Below are positions 45,530-55,117 of a DNA stretch of 64,000 nucleotides, in pieces. The DNA is taken from assembly GCF_027594825.1 (NCBI RefSeq), contig NZ_CP088930.1, positions 1-64,000 of the forward strand, read 5' to 3'. The position numbers and the translations under genes were made by a program. The DNA is from Serratia liquefaciens (GTDB taxonomy: Bacteria; Pseudomonadota; Gammaproteobacteria; Enterobacterales; Enterobacteriaceae). Below the pieces are notes generated by a model. That model made no database searches. It worked only from the letters and a program-made list of their open reading frames with translations, and was not told the origin of the DNA. Position 1 is the stretch's first letter, and each line of letters begins with the position of its first letter.

Positions 45530-46747
45530 GTGATTGCTGTTGGGCAGCCTGGGCATATTGATCAAATCAAGCAAACAAATGCAGGGGCAGTTTATCGGTT
45601 AATCGATCAACTGGGCCCAATTTCGCGTATTGAACTGTCAAAACGGGCACAGCTGGCGCCCGCCAGCATCACCAAAATCGTGCGGGAGCTGTTGGAAGCC
45701 CATCTGGTTAAAGAAACCGAATATCAGGAAGTGGGCAGCCGAGGCCGCCCGGCGGTGGGCCTGGTGCTGGACACCGAAGCCTGGCATTACCTTTCTGCCC
45801 GTATCAGCCGTGGCACCATTACGCTGGCGCTGCGAGATATCAGCAGCAAGCTGGTAGTAGAAGAGCTGCTCCCCCTGGCCGCCGAACATCCCGACCCCCT
45901 GCTGAAACGCATTCTCGCGGAAGTCGATCAGTTCTTTATCCGCCACCAAAGCAAACTGGAGCGGTTAACGGCCATTGCCATTACCCTGCCGGGGATGGTG
46001 GATGCGATTTCCGGCGTGGTGCATCGCATGCCGTTTTACGACGTGGAAGATATGCCTTTGGGGCCGGCGTTGGAAACGCGCACCGGCCTGCCGGTTTATC
46101 TGCAGCACGACATCAGCGCCTGGACCATGGCCGAAGCCTTATACGGCGCTTCACGCGGCAGTCAAAACGTCATTCAGGTAGTGATCGACCATAACGTTGG
46201 CGCCGGCGTCATCACCGGGGGGCGGGTGCTGCATGCCGGTAGCCGCAGCGTGGTAGAAATTGGCCATACTCAGGTCGATCCCTACGGCAAACGCTGTTAC
46301 TGCGGCAACCACGGTTGTCTGGAAACCGTGGCCAGTATCGAAAATATGTTGGAAATCGCCCGCACGCGCCTCGGGACCTCGATGAGTTCCAGCCTGCACG
46401 GCATGCCGCTGACGGTCGAATCGCTTTGTGACGCAGCGCTGGCGGGCGACCAACTGGCCAAAGATATTATCCTTGGCGTGGGCCACAGCGTAGGCCGTAT
46501 CCTGGCTATCATGGTCAACTTGTTCAACCCGGAAAAAATCCTGGTCGGTTCCCCCCTAAATCGCGCGGCGGAAATTCTGCACCCGGCCATTGCCTCCTGC
46601 ATTCGCCAGCAATCGCTGCCGGCGTATAGCGAACATATGCAGGTGGAGTCCACCCAGTTCTTCAATAAGGGCACCATGCCCGGCGCGGCTTTGGTGAAAG
46701 AGGCGCTATACAACGGTTCATTGCTGGTTCAGTTGTTGCAAGGCTAG
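45530..46747 (+). CDS. mlc: Mlc, glucose-responsive ROK-family repressor
   Basis: Represses PTS and sugar genes and is released when dephosphorylated EIICB-Glc binds it. The 405-residue protein has the N-terminal helix-turn-helix region GHIDQIKQTNAGAVYRLIDQ and LAPASITKIVRELLEAHLVK, a ROK domain, and the zinc motif KRCYCGNHGCLETVAS. The last residues NGSLLVQLLQG also match Mlc. The start is GTG with AGGAG upstream, matching the E. coli GTG-type start. Confidence 0.96.
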   Translation: MIAVGQPGHIDQIKQTNAGAVYRLIDQLGPISRIELSKRAQLAPASITKIVRELLEAHLVKETEYQEVGSRGRPAVGLVLDTEAWHYLSARISRGTITLALRDISSKLVVEELLPLAAEHPDPLLKRILAEVDQFFIRHQSKLERLTAIAITLPGMVDAISGVVHRMPFYDVEDMPLGPALETRTGLPVYLQHDISAWTMAEALYGASRGSQNVIQVVIDHNVGAGVITGGRVLHAGSRSVVEIGHTQVDPYGKRCYCGNHGCLETVASIENMLEIARTRLGTSMSSSLHGMPLTVESLCDAALAGDQLAKDIILGVGHSVGRILAIMVNLFNPEKILVGSPLNRAAEILHPAIASCIRQQSLPAYSEHMQVESTQFFNKGTMPGAALVKEALYNGSLLVQLLQG

Positions 46748-46946
46748 GTTGCGCCATCCGCGGTACTCAAGCGCCGCCATGGGGACCCGCCTTTCACCAA
46801 TCAGGAATACTTATCGTTTAACGACAAAATGTTGCGCTACCTCAAGCCCGTGCCTGTCGGCATCCTCTAGACTTTTCCCCGTTCTACTCTTTCGCCGTAA
46901 ACCCGGCGATATTTTGGTTAACGGTGTATCTCGGGGCAATTAAGTC

Positions 46947-47618
46947 ATGTTAACGCGTTTATTTGTTACAGGAACGGATACCGATGTCGGTAAAACCGTG
47001 GTTTCTCGCGCTTTGTTGCAGGCCTTTGCCGCACAGGGCCGCTCTGTGGCCGGCTACAAGCCGGTTGCCGCACGCTGTCAGGAAACCAGCGAAGGCCTTC
47101 GCAATAAAGACGCTTTGGTGCTGCAGGCCTCTTCAACTCTGCCGCTGTCATATCAGGAAATTAATCCCATCACCTGTCTGGAAGAAGTGTTTCACGCGCA
47201 ACCGACCGACGATATCAACTATGGTGTGATGAGCAGCGGACTGCAGCATTTGTCGGCCAAGGCCGATACCGTGGTGGTCGAGGGCAGTGGCGGCTGGCGC
47301 GTGCTGATGAACGACATGCGGCCTTATGCGGAATGGGTGGTGCAGGAGCAACTGCCGGTAATTTTAGTGGTGGGCATTAAATTGGGCTGTGTCAGCCATG
47401 CGTTATTAACGGCCCAGTCGATCATTAATGACGGCTTACCTTTGCTGGGTTGGGTGGCAAACCGTATCAATCCGGGGCTGGCGCACTATGCCGAAACCAT
47501 CGACGCGTTGCAGCAGCGCATTCCTGCGCCGTTGCTGGGTGAAATTCCTTATCTGCCGCGTGCCGAGCAGCGAGAATTGGCGCATTACCTGGATATCTCA
47601 CCGCTGCTGAACCGCTAG
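46947..47618 (+). CDS. bioD2: Dethiobiotin synthetase 2 (BioD2/YnfK)
   Basis: ATP-dependent carboxylase-like enzyme closing the ureido ring of dethiobiotin; the paralogue of BioD outside the bio operon. The 223-residue protein begins [20 protein letters not shown] with the P-loop GTDTDVGKT, then [11 protein letters not shown] and [14 protein letters not shown]. It follows mlc by about 200 bp, as ynfK follows mlc in E. coli. The 3' end overlaps convergent clcB by 4 bp. Confidence 0.92.
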   Translation: MLTRLFVTGTDTDVGKTVVSRALLQAFAAQGRSVAGYKPVAARCQETSEGLRNKDALVLQASSTLPLSYQEINPITCLEEVFHAQPTDDINYGVMSSGLQHLSAKADTVVVEGSGGWRVLMNDMRPYAEWVVQEQLPVILVVGIKLGCVSHALLTAQSIINDGLPLLGWVANRINPGLAHYAETIDALQQRIPAPLLGEIPYLPRAEQRELAHYLDISPLLNR

Positions 47619-48895
47619 GCATTGTGATAGACCGATACCGAGCGCAAACCGCGCGAAACGGTAGTGGCGATCACGCAGGCCAGCAAAATCCCCGGCAGCA
47701 GGGTGTATTCACCGGTCATTTCGAACACCATCAACGCAGCCATGATTGGCGCGTGGGTGGTTGCGGCCAGCAGCGTGGCCATACCGGTCAGAGCCATTAG
47801 CAGCGGCACCGCGCTGCCCAGTTCCGGCCAGGTGGCGCACAGTTGCCCAACCACCGAACCCAGTGCGGCTCCGACAAACAGCGTCGGCGTGAATACGCCG
47901 CCGGGTGCGCCGGAACCGCTGCTGGCGAGCACCGCCAACAGCTTGCAGATCAGAATGGCGCCAACCAGCAATACGCCGGGCGGCGCACTGAGCAGTGACT
48001 GCACCACGCTGTAGCCATTGCCCCACACCTCAGGAAACAGCAGCGAAAGCAACCCCACGATCAACCCGCCGAGCGCCAATTGCAAAGGGGGCTTCAGGCG
48101 TAGCGAACGGAATGCATGGCCGGTGGCATTCATCGCCCATAAAAATAGCGGACCGCAAATGCCGGCCAATACACCCACTAGCGCCATCAGCAGATATTGC
48201 ACCGGCCAGGGCGCGGGCAGGGGCTCAACCAGATACAGCGGCGCCTGACCACCGTTAAGCAAATTGGTCACCAGCAGCGCGCAAACGGCGGCAATCACCA
48301 CCGGGCCCAGCGAGGCCAGCATCAGCGTGCCAAACAGGATTTCCGCAATAAACAGGCTGCCCGCCAACGGGGCGTGGTAGGCGCTGGCCATCCCGGCAGC
48401 CGCGGCGCAGGCGACCCACAGTTTCCATTCTTTCTCGTGGGTGAAGCGTTGAGCAAACACGGACCCCACCAGCGCGGCCAGCAGGATCATCGCACCTTCG
48501 CGCCCGATGGCGCTGCCGCTGGAGACCACCAGCAGCGAAGCCAGACATTTCACCAGGCTGGCACTGACGTCCAGCCGCCCGTCGCCGGTTTCGATCGCTT
48601 CCATATAATCGGTTGGCGCTATCTGTCGTTGATGCTGATAGCGTTGGTAAACCCACAGCAGCGTGCCTGCCGCCAGGCCGCCTAACGCCGGGGTCAGCGC
48701 TCTGCGCCAGGCCGGTAACGCGGAGGCGGCTGCAACAAGGCTGCCGCTTTCATGGTCGAGCAACAGCCATTCCAGGCCCAGCATCGCACGGTGAAACAGC
48801 CAAACCACCAACGCAGCGGCGATACCAAGAAAGATGGCAATAAACAGGCGGCGCAGCAGGGCGCGATAGTGGTGCAGGTGGACCCATCGTTTCAT
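47615..48895 (-). CDS. clcB: ClcB, chloride channel/transporter
   Basis: CLC-family chloride/proton antiporter linked in E. coli to acid resistance. The 426-residue membrane protein has the CLC ion-site motifs [18 protein letters not shown] (with the gating Glu), [20 protein letters not shown] and a C-terminal helix bundle. GREGA replaces the commoner GREGP, as ClcB-type proteins vary there. Neighbour of bioD2 as in E. coli. Confidence 0.93.
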   Translation of the reverse strand: MKRWVHLHHYRALLRRLFIAIFLGIAAALVVWLFHRAMLGLEWLLLDHESGSLVAAASALPAWRRALTPALGGLAAGTLLWVYQRYQHQRQIAPTDYMEAIETGDGRLDVSASLVKCLASLLVVSSGSAIGREGAMILLAALVGSVFAQRFTHEKEWKLWVACAAAAGMASAYHAPLAGSLFIAEILFGTLMLASLGPVVIAAVCALLVTNLLNGGQAPLYLVEPLPAPWPVQYLLMALVGVLAGICGPLFLWAMNATGHAFRSLRLKPPLQLALGGLIVGLLSLLFPEVWGNGYSVVQSLLSAPPGVLLVGAILICKLLAVLASSGSGAPGGVFTPTLFVGAALGSVVGQLCATWPELGSAVPLLMALTGMATLLAATTHAPIMAALMVFEMTGEYTLLPGILLACVIATTVSRGLRSVSVYHNA

Positions 48896-49035
48896 GCGTC
48901 AGTAAAATCAGGAGAAAAATGAAAGGTTCAGCTGAGTATTGTGCTTGGCGTGTCAGCCGAAGGCCAGTGAATCTTTGCAGAATTGGCGGAGGCTTCATGG
49001 TTTGGCGGGGCGGCAGGGATAGATCTTGGTTTTTT

Positions 49036-49048
49036 GTGACGATGTCAC
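49036..49048. promoter_or_regulatory. matS-like MatP-binding site
   Basis: GTGACGATGTCAC fits GTGACRNYGTCAC exactly. It lies in the 275-bp spacer between clcB and the DHA2 pump gene, which otherwise shows only promoter-like AT-rich sequence. Confidence 0.75.
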
Positions 49049-49170
49049 TTGAAGTTCAAATGGTGCGTTTTTCGCCAGCAAAAACAGCTAAGTAGACAGA
49101 GGTTACGGCAGCGACTCATCGGGCTGATATAATGGGATGAAAATGAGAATTCAAGGTTTGTAACCACGCT

Positions 49171-50658
49171 ATGACAAATAACGAAGCGCCAGCGCCACTC
49201 CCTCATCGCCCGTTGATCCTGATTGCCTGCATGCTGGCGATGTTTATGTCAGCCATTGAGGCGACGATTGTCGCCACGGCGATGCCCACAATTATCGGCG
49301 ATCTGGGCGGGTTTTCTCTGCTGGGCTGGGTGTTTGCGGTGTATTTGTTGGCCCAGGCCATTACCATTCCGATTTATGGCCGGCTGGCGGATTTTCTGGG
49401 GCGCAAGCGAGTATTTTTCTTTGGCGCAACGCTATTTTTGCTGGGATCGGTACTGTGCGGCTTCTCACCAAATATGTACTGGCTGATAGGTTTTCGGCTG
49501 CTACAGGGCCTGGGGGCCGGGGCGATTATGCCGATAGCCACCACCATCATCGGCGACGTTTACAGCGCCACCGAACGGCCGAAGGTGATGGGCTATCTGT
49601 CCAGCGTCTGGGGTGTTTCGGCGATCGTTGGCCCACTGCTGGGCGCATTTATCGTCCAGCATCTGCCTTGGGCCTTGGTGTTCTGGGTTAATTTACCCAT
49701 TGGCCTGTTGGCGATGTTTTTCCTTGGCCGCTATTTGCCTTCCCACCAGCAGCTACGCAAGCATGCGTTGGATCTGGCGGGCACGGCCTGGCTGACGCTG
49801 TTTGTTTCGGCGCTGTTGTTGTCGCTGCTGCAGGCCGAAAACCTTGGGTGGTGGGTGCTGCCGCTGTTGGGATTGGCGGCCGTTGCGTTGATACTGTTGG
49901 TTCGTCAGGAGCGACGTGCGCCTGAGCCATTGTTCCCGTTGGCGCTGTGGCAAAGCCGGGTGATTGTGGCGGGCAATATTGGCGGTCTGGTGATTGGTGC
50001 GGCGATGATGGGGATCAGCGCTTTCCTGCCAACCTTTATTCAGGGCGTGATGGGCGGGACACCGCTGGAAGCCGGTACCACGCTGGCGCTGATGTCGATT
50101 GGCTGGCCGCTGGCCAGCACCTTCAGCGGGCGGCTGATGCTGATGACCTCTTATCGCACGACGGCGCTGCTTGGCGCGCTGCTATTGGTGGCCGGGGGGC
50201 TTATCTTATTGCTGATGCAACCGAGCGGCGGTTTGCTATGGGGCAGAGTGGCAGCCTTTATGATCGGCGCCGGTATGGGGTTGTGCAACACCACGTTTCT
50301 GGTTTCGGTGCAGAACGCTGCGCACCACAGCATCCGTGGTATCGCCACTGCTTGCACGGTGTTTACCCGAATGATGGGCTCGGCGATCGGCACCGCCATT
50401 TTGGGTGCGACGCTGAACATTAACCTTCAGGTTCGCTTGCCGCAAACGGCCGATCCGGTACAGCAACTGATGGAGCCGGCTACGCGGGGCGCCATGGCGC
50501 CGGAGATGCTTGCAGACATGACGCAGCAGGTTGCCGCCTCACTGCATTGGGTATTTTTGGTCTCCGCCATCATCTCACTGTTGGCACTGGCGGCCGCGAT
50601 GTTGATCCCCGCGCGGCATCGGCCGCAGGGAGAAGGAGAAGAGGCGGAACAGGCATAA
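49171..50658 (+). CDS. DHA2-type multidrug MFS transporter
   Basis: Fourteen-segment drug:H+ antiporter-2 family protein, 495 residues, inner membrane. It shows AMFMSAIEATIVATAMPTII in segment 1, the motif GRLADFLGRKRVFF after segment 2, and the antiporter motif GVSAIVGPLLGAFI. Substrates unknown; no outer-membrane or fusion partner is next to it. No dedicated regulator is adjacent. Confidence 0.87.
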   Translation: MTNNEAPAPLPHRPLILIACMLAMFMSAIEATIVATAMPTIIGDLGGFSLLGWVFAVYLLAQAITIPIYGRLADFLGRKRVFFFGATLFLLGSVLCGFSPNMYWLIGFRLLQGLGAGAIMPIATTIIGDVYSATERPKVMGYLSSVWGVSAIVGPLLGAFIVQHLPWALVFWVNLPIGLLAMFFLGRYLPSHQQLRKHALDLAGTAWLTLFVSALLLSLLQAENLGWWVLPLLGLAAVALILLVRQERRAPEPLFPLALWQSRVIVAGNIGGLVIGAAMMGISAFLPTFIQGVMGGTPLEAGTTLALMSIGWPLASTFSGRLMLMTSYRTTALLGALLLVAGGLILLLMQPSGGLLWGRVAAFMIGAGMGLCNTTFLVSVQNAAHHSIRGIATACTVFTRMMGSAIGTAILGATLNINLQVRLPQTADPVQQLMEPATRGAMAPEMLADMTQQVAASLHWVFLVSAIISLLALAAAMLIPARHRPQGEGEEAEQA

Positions 50659-50665
50659 AAGGAAA

Positions 50666-50682
50666 GGGCGCGGATAGCGCCC
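50666..50682. terminator. Hairpin between DHA2 gene and ynfD
   Basis: GGGCGC-GGATA-GCGCCC with A-rich sequence on the left, between convergent stops at 50658 and 50693; best suited to ynfD on the minus strand. Confidence 0.65.
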
Positions 50683-50692
50683 TGAATCAGAA

Positions 50693-50992
50693 TTACTGTG
50701 CGTTTTTGGTGTCTTGACTGGTGCCGGTCTGGGCCGCGTCACCGCTGTCGTCGCCGTTGCTCAGGCGGGTATACACAATCTTTTGGGTGTCGTTCTCGCA
50801 GTGGCCCACCACCAGCCCGCCGGCCTGTTGGGCCTGATCGTTAGGCACGATATCCAGCTTGAAGCCGGATTCCGGCACGCCGTTGTTGATAATTTTCTGC
50901 GAAATATCCGCCTTCACGCTCTCGCACGAGGCCAGGGCGGCCAGGGGGGCTGCGGCTATCAGCAGTGCACCCAAGATAAGCGCTTTTTTCAT
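50693..50992 (-). CDS. ynfD: YnfD, DUF1161 periplasmic protein
   Basis: Small exported protein of 99 residues, function unknown. Signal peptide MKKALILGALLIAAAPLAALA, then the DUF1161 core SCESVKADISQKIINNGVPE, FKLDIVPNDQ, VVGHCENDTQKIVYTR, with two conserved Cys that may form a disulfide. The tail is Asp/Thr/Gln-rich. Matches E. coli YnfD. AGGA lies eight bases before the ATG. Confidence 0.88.
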   Translation of the reverse strand: MKKALILGALLIAAAPLAALASCESVKADISQKIINNGVPESGFKLDIVPNDQAQQAGGLVVGHCENDTQKIVYTRLSNGDDSGDAAQTGTSQDTKNAQ

Positions 50993-51080
50993 CAATTCGT
51001 CCTTTTTGAGAATGGGCTTCCTTTGTCAGGATAGCAGCAACGACGCCAGAGGGTAATCGCCGGCGCTTGCTGCGACCAGA

Positions 51081-51449
51081 TTAAGGATTAATCTGACGAC
51101 CGGTCTGGCGATCGAGACACTTACGGGTATTAGGCTCCCAGTAAGCGTTAACGTTCAGGCTGTCGTTGCAGCGGTCTTCGTTATCAATCGCCTTGTCTAC
51201 CTTGTCGAACTCCTTCTCTACGCGGGTGTTAACCTTATGGCGCAGGGACTTGGTGTCGTTAAATTGCTCTTTGCTCTGGCGGGCCGCTTCGGTGCCCATG
51301 GCGCCGCTGTTGCTGCCGTCGACGGTCACGCAGGTGCTGCCCTGTGTGCAGGTGGCAGCCAGCGCCGGTGCCTGCCAGGCGCCGATCAGCATCAGCATGG
51401 CGACCGGTAGCATCCCGCGCAGCAGTCGTTGGGTCGAAAGTGTCTTCAT
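51081..51449 (-). CDS. ynfB: YnfB, DUF1283 periplasmic protein
   Basis: Exported protein of 122 residues, function unknown. Signal peptide to about residue 31 (APALA|ATC), then [20 protein letters not shown] and [20 protein letters not shown], which match E. coli YnfB. An additional Cys pair near the mature N-terminus (TCTQGSTC) was not noticed in the E. coli sequence as I remember it. Confidence 0.9.
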   Translation of the reverse strand: MKTLSTQRLLRGMLPVAMLMLIGAWQAPALAATCTQGSTCVTVDGSNSGAMGTEAARQSKEQFNDTKSLRHKVNTRVEKEFDKVDKAIDNEDRCNDSLNVNAYWEPNTRKCLDRQTGRQINP

Positions 51450-51597
51450 CGTTTCATCCTTATGAGTTAGTGTGGCCTGAAAACGGCAACACTGGCTTTA
51501 CCGCGCCCGCAGGCGTGTTGATAAATATACCACCGCGCCATTAGACTGCACCAGTTAAGCACTGCATCGTTTACTTTACAGAGAGAAAGCCTTTTCC

Positions 51598-51924
51598 ATG
51601 TTAAAGACCACCCTGTTATTTTTCGCCACGGCGCTCGCCGAGATCGTCGGCTGTTTCTTGCCCTACCTGTGGCTGAAGAAGAGCGCCAGCGCCTGGCTTT
51701 TGCTGCCGGCGGCGGCCAGCCTGATGCTGTTTGTTTGGTTATTGACGCTGCATCCGGCGGCAAGTGGACGCGTATATGCGGCATATGGCGGGGTCTACGT
51801 TGCGACTGCACTGCTGTGGCTGCGAGTGGTTGACGGGGTGAAACTGTCGGCATTGGACTGGCTGGGCGCCGGGGTGGCATTGACCGGCATGCTGATTATT
51901 GTTGCCGGCTGGCGAGCGGCCTGA
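51598..51924 (+). CDS. ynfA: YnfA, UPF0060 membrane protein
   Basis: Four-segment small membrane protein of 108 residues, resembling small-multidrug-resistance transporters. Starts [20 protein letters not shown] with the conserved Glu in segment 1, then [17 protein letters not shown], nearly identical to E. coli YnfA. Divergent from ynfB as in E. coli. Confidence 0.94.
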   Translation: MLKTTLLFFATALAEIVGCFLPYLWLKKSASAWLLLPAAASLMLFVWLLTLHPAASGRVYAAYGGVYVATALLWLRVVDGVKLSALDWLGAGVALTGMLIIVAGWRAA

Positions 51925-51930
51925 CAAGCG

Positions 51931-51953
51931 GCGGCAGGGGCTGGCCCTGCCGC
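51931..51953. terminator. Bidirectional terminator, ynfA / ydfG
   Basis: GCGGCAGGG-GCTGG-CCCTGCCGC, a perfect 9-bp stem, between the convergent stops at 51924 and 51960, followed by ATAAAAT. Confidence 0.8.
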
Positions 51954-51959
51954 ATAAAA

Positions 51960-52709
51960 TCAGGCTTCGCGGTGGATATTCAATCCGGCAAAGGATTGGC
52001 TGACCGGCATGATCTCCAGTGAGTTGATGTTAACGTGGGCCGGCAGGGTCGCCACCCAGAACACCGACTCGGCAATGTCTTCCGGCGTTAACGCATTGGC
52101 GCCGTCGTAGACCTTATCCACCTTGCCGTCGTCACCTTTGAAACGCACGTTAGAAAATTCTGTTCCGCCCACCAGGCCTGGCTCAATGTCGGTTACGCGG
52201 ATGCGCGTGCCGTGCAAGTCGGCGCGCAGACCGAGGCTGAACTGCTTGACGAAGGCCTTGGTCGCCCCGTAGACGTTGCCGCCGGCATAGGGCCAGTTGG
52301 CCGCCACGGAGCCGATATTGATCACATGGCCGACGTTGCGTTCAACCATTGCCGGCAGCAGGGCACGGGTCATGTTCACCAGGCCTTTGGCATTGGTGTC
52401 GATCATGGTTTCCCAATCATCGGCGTTGGCCTTGTGCGCAGGCTCCAAACCCAACGCCAGCCCGGCATTATTCACCAGCACGTCAATCTGGCGCAGTTCC
52501 GCAGGCAGTTCATCAATCACCTGCTGAATTGCCGCACGGTTTCGCACGTCCAGACGGACGATGTGCAGCGCCTCGCCCAATTCGTCTTTCAACTCTTCCA
52601 GACGTTCAATACGGCGGCCGGAGGCGATCACCTGATGGCCTTCGCGGATAAAACGTCGTGTGATGGACTCACCAAACCCTGAGGTGGCGCCCGTGACAAA
52701 AATGATCAT
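51960..52709 (-). CDS. ydfG: YdfG, NADP-dependent 3-hydroxy acid dehydrogenase
   Basis: Short-chain dehydrogenase of 249 residues acting in E. coli on L-allo-threonine, serine, 3-hydroxypropionate and malonic semialdehyde. Motifs: TGATSGFGE nucleotide loop, NNAG at about 82, the catalytic region NIGSVAANWPYAGGNVYGATKAF with Ser, Tyr and Lys. GAGGA lies ten bases before the ATG at 52709. An isolated gene with a palindrome in its promoter region. Confidence 0.94.
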   Translation of the reverse strand: MIIFVTGATSGFGESITRRFIREGHQVIASGRRIERLEELKDELGEALHIVRLDVRNRAAIQQVIDELPAELRQIDVLVNNAGLALGLEPAHKANADDWETMIDTNAKGLVNMTRALLPAMVERNVGHVINIGSVAANWPYAGGNVYGATKAFVKQFSLGLRADLHGTRIRVTDIEPGLVGGTEFSNVRFKGDDGKVDKVYDGANALTPEDIAESVFWVATLPAHVNINSLEIMPVSQSFAGLNIHREA

Positions 52710-52738
52710 GCTACTGTTCCTCAACTGTTTTTAACCAC

Positions 52739-52757
52739 ATGCTAATAGCATTAGCAT
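52739..52757. promoter_or_regulatory. Palindrome in ydfG promoter region
   Basis: ATGCTAAT-AGC-ATTAGCAT, a perfect 8-bp inverted repeat 30 bp upstream of the ydfG start. The AT-rich arms and position fit an operator, but no regulator is recognised. Confidence 0.5.
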
Positions 52758-52797
52758 AATCCCGGTTTAAGTGGCAGTGGTTATCGGCGTCCACATA

Positions 52798-52836
52798 AAA
52801 AAACCGCCATCGCTGCTGCCAGACGGGCGGTTTTTT
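52798..52836. terminator. Terminator after the acetyltransferase gene
   Basis: AAAAAACCGCC (52798-52808) and GGCGGTTTTTT (52826-52836) with a 17-base loop. The symmetrical A and T runs allow use from either side; the minus-strand acetyltransferase gene ends 50 bp before it. Confidence 0.8.
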
Positions 52837-52886
52837 GGTCAGAGGGTTATGCAAGCCGGGCTGAAAGTGCCCGTTCTGCAATGCAG

Positions 52887-53408
52887 CTACAGCTGAGGCG
52901 GTACGTGGTACACCACGCAGTCATATTTGGTATTTTCCCGCCGGCCGACCACTACGCCGCCCAGAGATTCGGCGATGCGTCGGCTGGGGACATTTTGTTC
53001 TGCCACCGGATAGACAAAGTGGCGTGGCCGGTAGCGCTCGCTGGCCCACACCGCCATGGCATGAACGATTTCGCGGCCGTAGCCGTTACCGTGCAGGCTC
53101 TCTTTTACCCAGATACCCAGCTCCGGGGTAATGTTGTGCAAGTCATGCAGGCCACCCATGCCGACAAACTCTTTGCTGTCGCGCAGGCGGGCGACGAAAA
53201 TCAGCTCCTCACCTTCGCGGATCAGCGGCAGCCAGGTTTGCCAAACGTTGGCGAAGGCCTCCGGCGACTCTTCAGGCTCAAAATTCATAAAGCGCGTCAG
53301 TGTAGGGGTAATCGCCTGGTAAACATCGTCGGCATCTGCTGCGGTAAAGGGGGCAATCAACAACCGGTCGGTGTTCACGCGGCACTGAGAAAGGTCACTG
53401 TGGATCAT
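52887..53408 (-). CDS. GNAT-family acetyltransferase (RimJ/RimL type)
   Basis: Predicted acetyl-CoA-dependent N-acetyltransferase of 173 residues; the substrate may be a protein N-terminus or a small amine. It shows the RimJ/RimL start TDRLLIAPFTAADADDVYQA, the acetyl-CoA loop ESLHGNGYGREIVHAM and a late Asn/Ser EQNVPSRRIAESLG segment. I chose the ATG at 53408 with GAGG upstream; the frame is open 66 codons further, reaching into the neighbouring MFS gene. Confidence 0.85.
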   Translation of the reverse strand: MIHSDLSQCRVNTDRLLIAPFTAADADDVYQAITPTLTRFMNFEPEESPEAFANVWQTWLPLIREGEELIFVARLRDSKEFVGMGGLHDLHNITPELGIWVKESLHGNGYGREIVHAMAVWASERYRPRHFVYPVAEQNVPSRRIAESLGGVVVGRRENTKYDCVVYHVPPQL

Positions 53409-53505
53409 TATTATTACCTCGCTTTTCAGGCCAAAACGGCAAAAAATCCGCACCGGTGAAACGGGGCGGATCATCGATATTACGTTGATTGGCGGCAGAT
53501 GCGAC

Positions 53506-54948
53506 TTATTTCTGCAATCGCTGAGGCGAGAGCGGCAAGGGTTCGGCCGCCGGTTTTCGTTGACGGACTTCACTGCCGGCATTGGGATCCAGTGTAAAAC
53601 TGTCAATCACCGCCAGCAGCGCGATAACGCCGATGACCACAAACGCCAGTTGGAAATCGACCAATGGAATGCGCGCTGTGGACTGCGGCATCAGCATTTC
53701 CGCCAGGCGCAGTGCCAACGCGCCGATGGCGATACCCAGCCCGCTGCCCATTTGCTGCGATACATTAAACAACGTATTGGCGCCGTTCATTTGCGGCTGC
53801 GGCACTTCGGAAAATGCTAACGTGTTGAGCGCGGTGAATTGCATGGAACGCGTCAGTCCACTTACGAACAGCAGCCCCAGAATCAGCCAGGTCGGCGTCT
53901 GCGGCGTCAGCAACGCGCAGGCGAAAATGGTGGCGGCATTCAGCAAACCATTCACCACCAGCGTAGTACGGAAGCGAAAACGGTACAGCACCGCCGAGGT
54001 AAAGGGCTTCATCACCAGATTGCCGGCGAACACCGCCAGCACCAACAGCCCGGCATCGAAGGCGTTAAGGCCAAACCCAATCTGGAACAGCAGTGGCAGC
54101 AGGAAGGGCACGGCGCCGATGGCGATGCGGAACAGCGTTCCACCCCAAATAGTGACGGCGTAACTTTTTATCCGCATCGCCCACAGATTGATTAAAGGGT
54201 GTGCCGTCCGCCTGGCATGGCGAACCGCCAGCGCACCCAGTGCCAGGCTGCCAAGAATGCACAGTGCGGGCACCAGCCAGGACAGCTGCGGGTGATTAAT
54301 CAGATCCAAACCGAACATCAGGCCGAAGCAGGCAATGCCGGTGAGCACGAAGCCGAGAGCGTCAAAGGGAACGCCTTTCTGCGGCGCTTCCTGAGGGATC
54401 AGTCGCCAGGCCAGCCACAGCGCGGCGATGCCCAGAGGCACGTTCAGAATGAAAATCCAGTGCCACGAGGCATAAGTAGTAATAAATCCCCCGACCGGTG
54501 GCCCGAGGATCGGGGCCACCAGCCCCGGCCAGGTAATGGTGGCGATGGCTTTGATCAAATCGGGTTTGGCGGTATTGCGCAGCACCACCAGCCGCCCGAC
54601 CGGCACCATCAACGCTCCGCCGAAGCCCTGTAAAATTCGGGCGGCAGTAAACGTCGGCAGGTTAACGCTGGCGGCACAGAGTACCGATGCCAGGGTAAAA
54701 ATCAGCACTGCCGCCGCGAAGATATTGCGCGCGCCAAAGCGGTTGGCAATCCAGCCGCTGGCAGGAATAAAGACCGTCAGCGTCAGAATATAGGCCGAAA
54801 TACCAATGTTCATGTCCACCGGTCGCACGCCGAAAGCTGCCGCCATCTGCGGCATCGCGGTGACGATCACTGTCCCGTCGAGGTTTTCCATAAAAAAGGC
54901 GCCGGCCACCAGCAGTGGCAGCGCACTGGCGCGTGAGAAGAAACTCAT
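53506..54948 (-). CDS. DHA2-type MFS transporter
   Basis: Fourteen-segment MFS exporter of 480 residues. Segment 1 carries ENLDGTVIVTAMPQMAAAFG, typical of DHA2, with RILQGFGGALMVPVGRLVVL and APILGPPVGGFITTY as antiporter motifs. Substrate unknown. It lies directly downstream of fecA, where fecBCDE would stand in E. coli; an export function for citrate or a siderophore is possible but not shown. The ATG at 54948 lacks a strong ribosome site; an in-frame TTG at 55008 is the alternative. Confidence 0.83.
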   Translation of the reverse strand: MSFFSRASALPLLVAGAFFMENLDGTVIVTAMPQMAAAFGVRPVDMNIGISAYILTLTVFIPASGWIANRFGARNIFAAAVLIFTLASVLCAASVNLPTFTAARILQGFGGALMVPVGRLVVLRNTAKPDLIKAIATITWPGLVAPILGPPVGGFITTYASWHWIFILNVPLGIAALWLAWRLIPQEAPQKGVPFDALGFVLTGIACFGLMFGLDLINHPQLSWLVPALCILGSLALGALAVRHARRTAHPLINLWAMRIKSYAVTIWGGTLFRIAIGAVPFLLPLLFQIGFGLNAFDAGLLVLAVFAGNLVMKPFTSAVLYRFRFRTTLVVNGLLNAATIFACALLTPQTPTWLILGLLFVSGLTRSMQFTALNTLAFSEVPQPQMNGANTLFNVSQQMGSGLGIAIGALALRLAEMLMPQSTARIPLVDFQLAFVVIGVIALLAVIDSFTLDPNAGSEVRQRKPAAEPLPLSPQRLQK

Positions 54949-55117
54949 GGCAAAGCACGCCGGGCAAAGCGCGGACAGGATGCGGACATGACAGAAACCC
55001 CGTTTCAAAAATGTTAACGCCGGAAGAGTTTTTGAGGATAACGCATTGCGCTGAGGTTAAAAAGAGGTTGAGCGAGTGATAATTAGCGGGCGCAGCGCTT
55101 GCGCCCGCAGAGGGAAA

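Noticed and set aside
46749..46943. 64-codon frame between mlc and bioD2
   Set aside because: Starts two bases after the mlc stop without a ribosome site, and the sequence is not protein-like; the 200-bp spacer more likely holds the bioD2 promoter.
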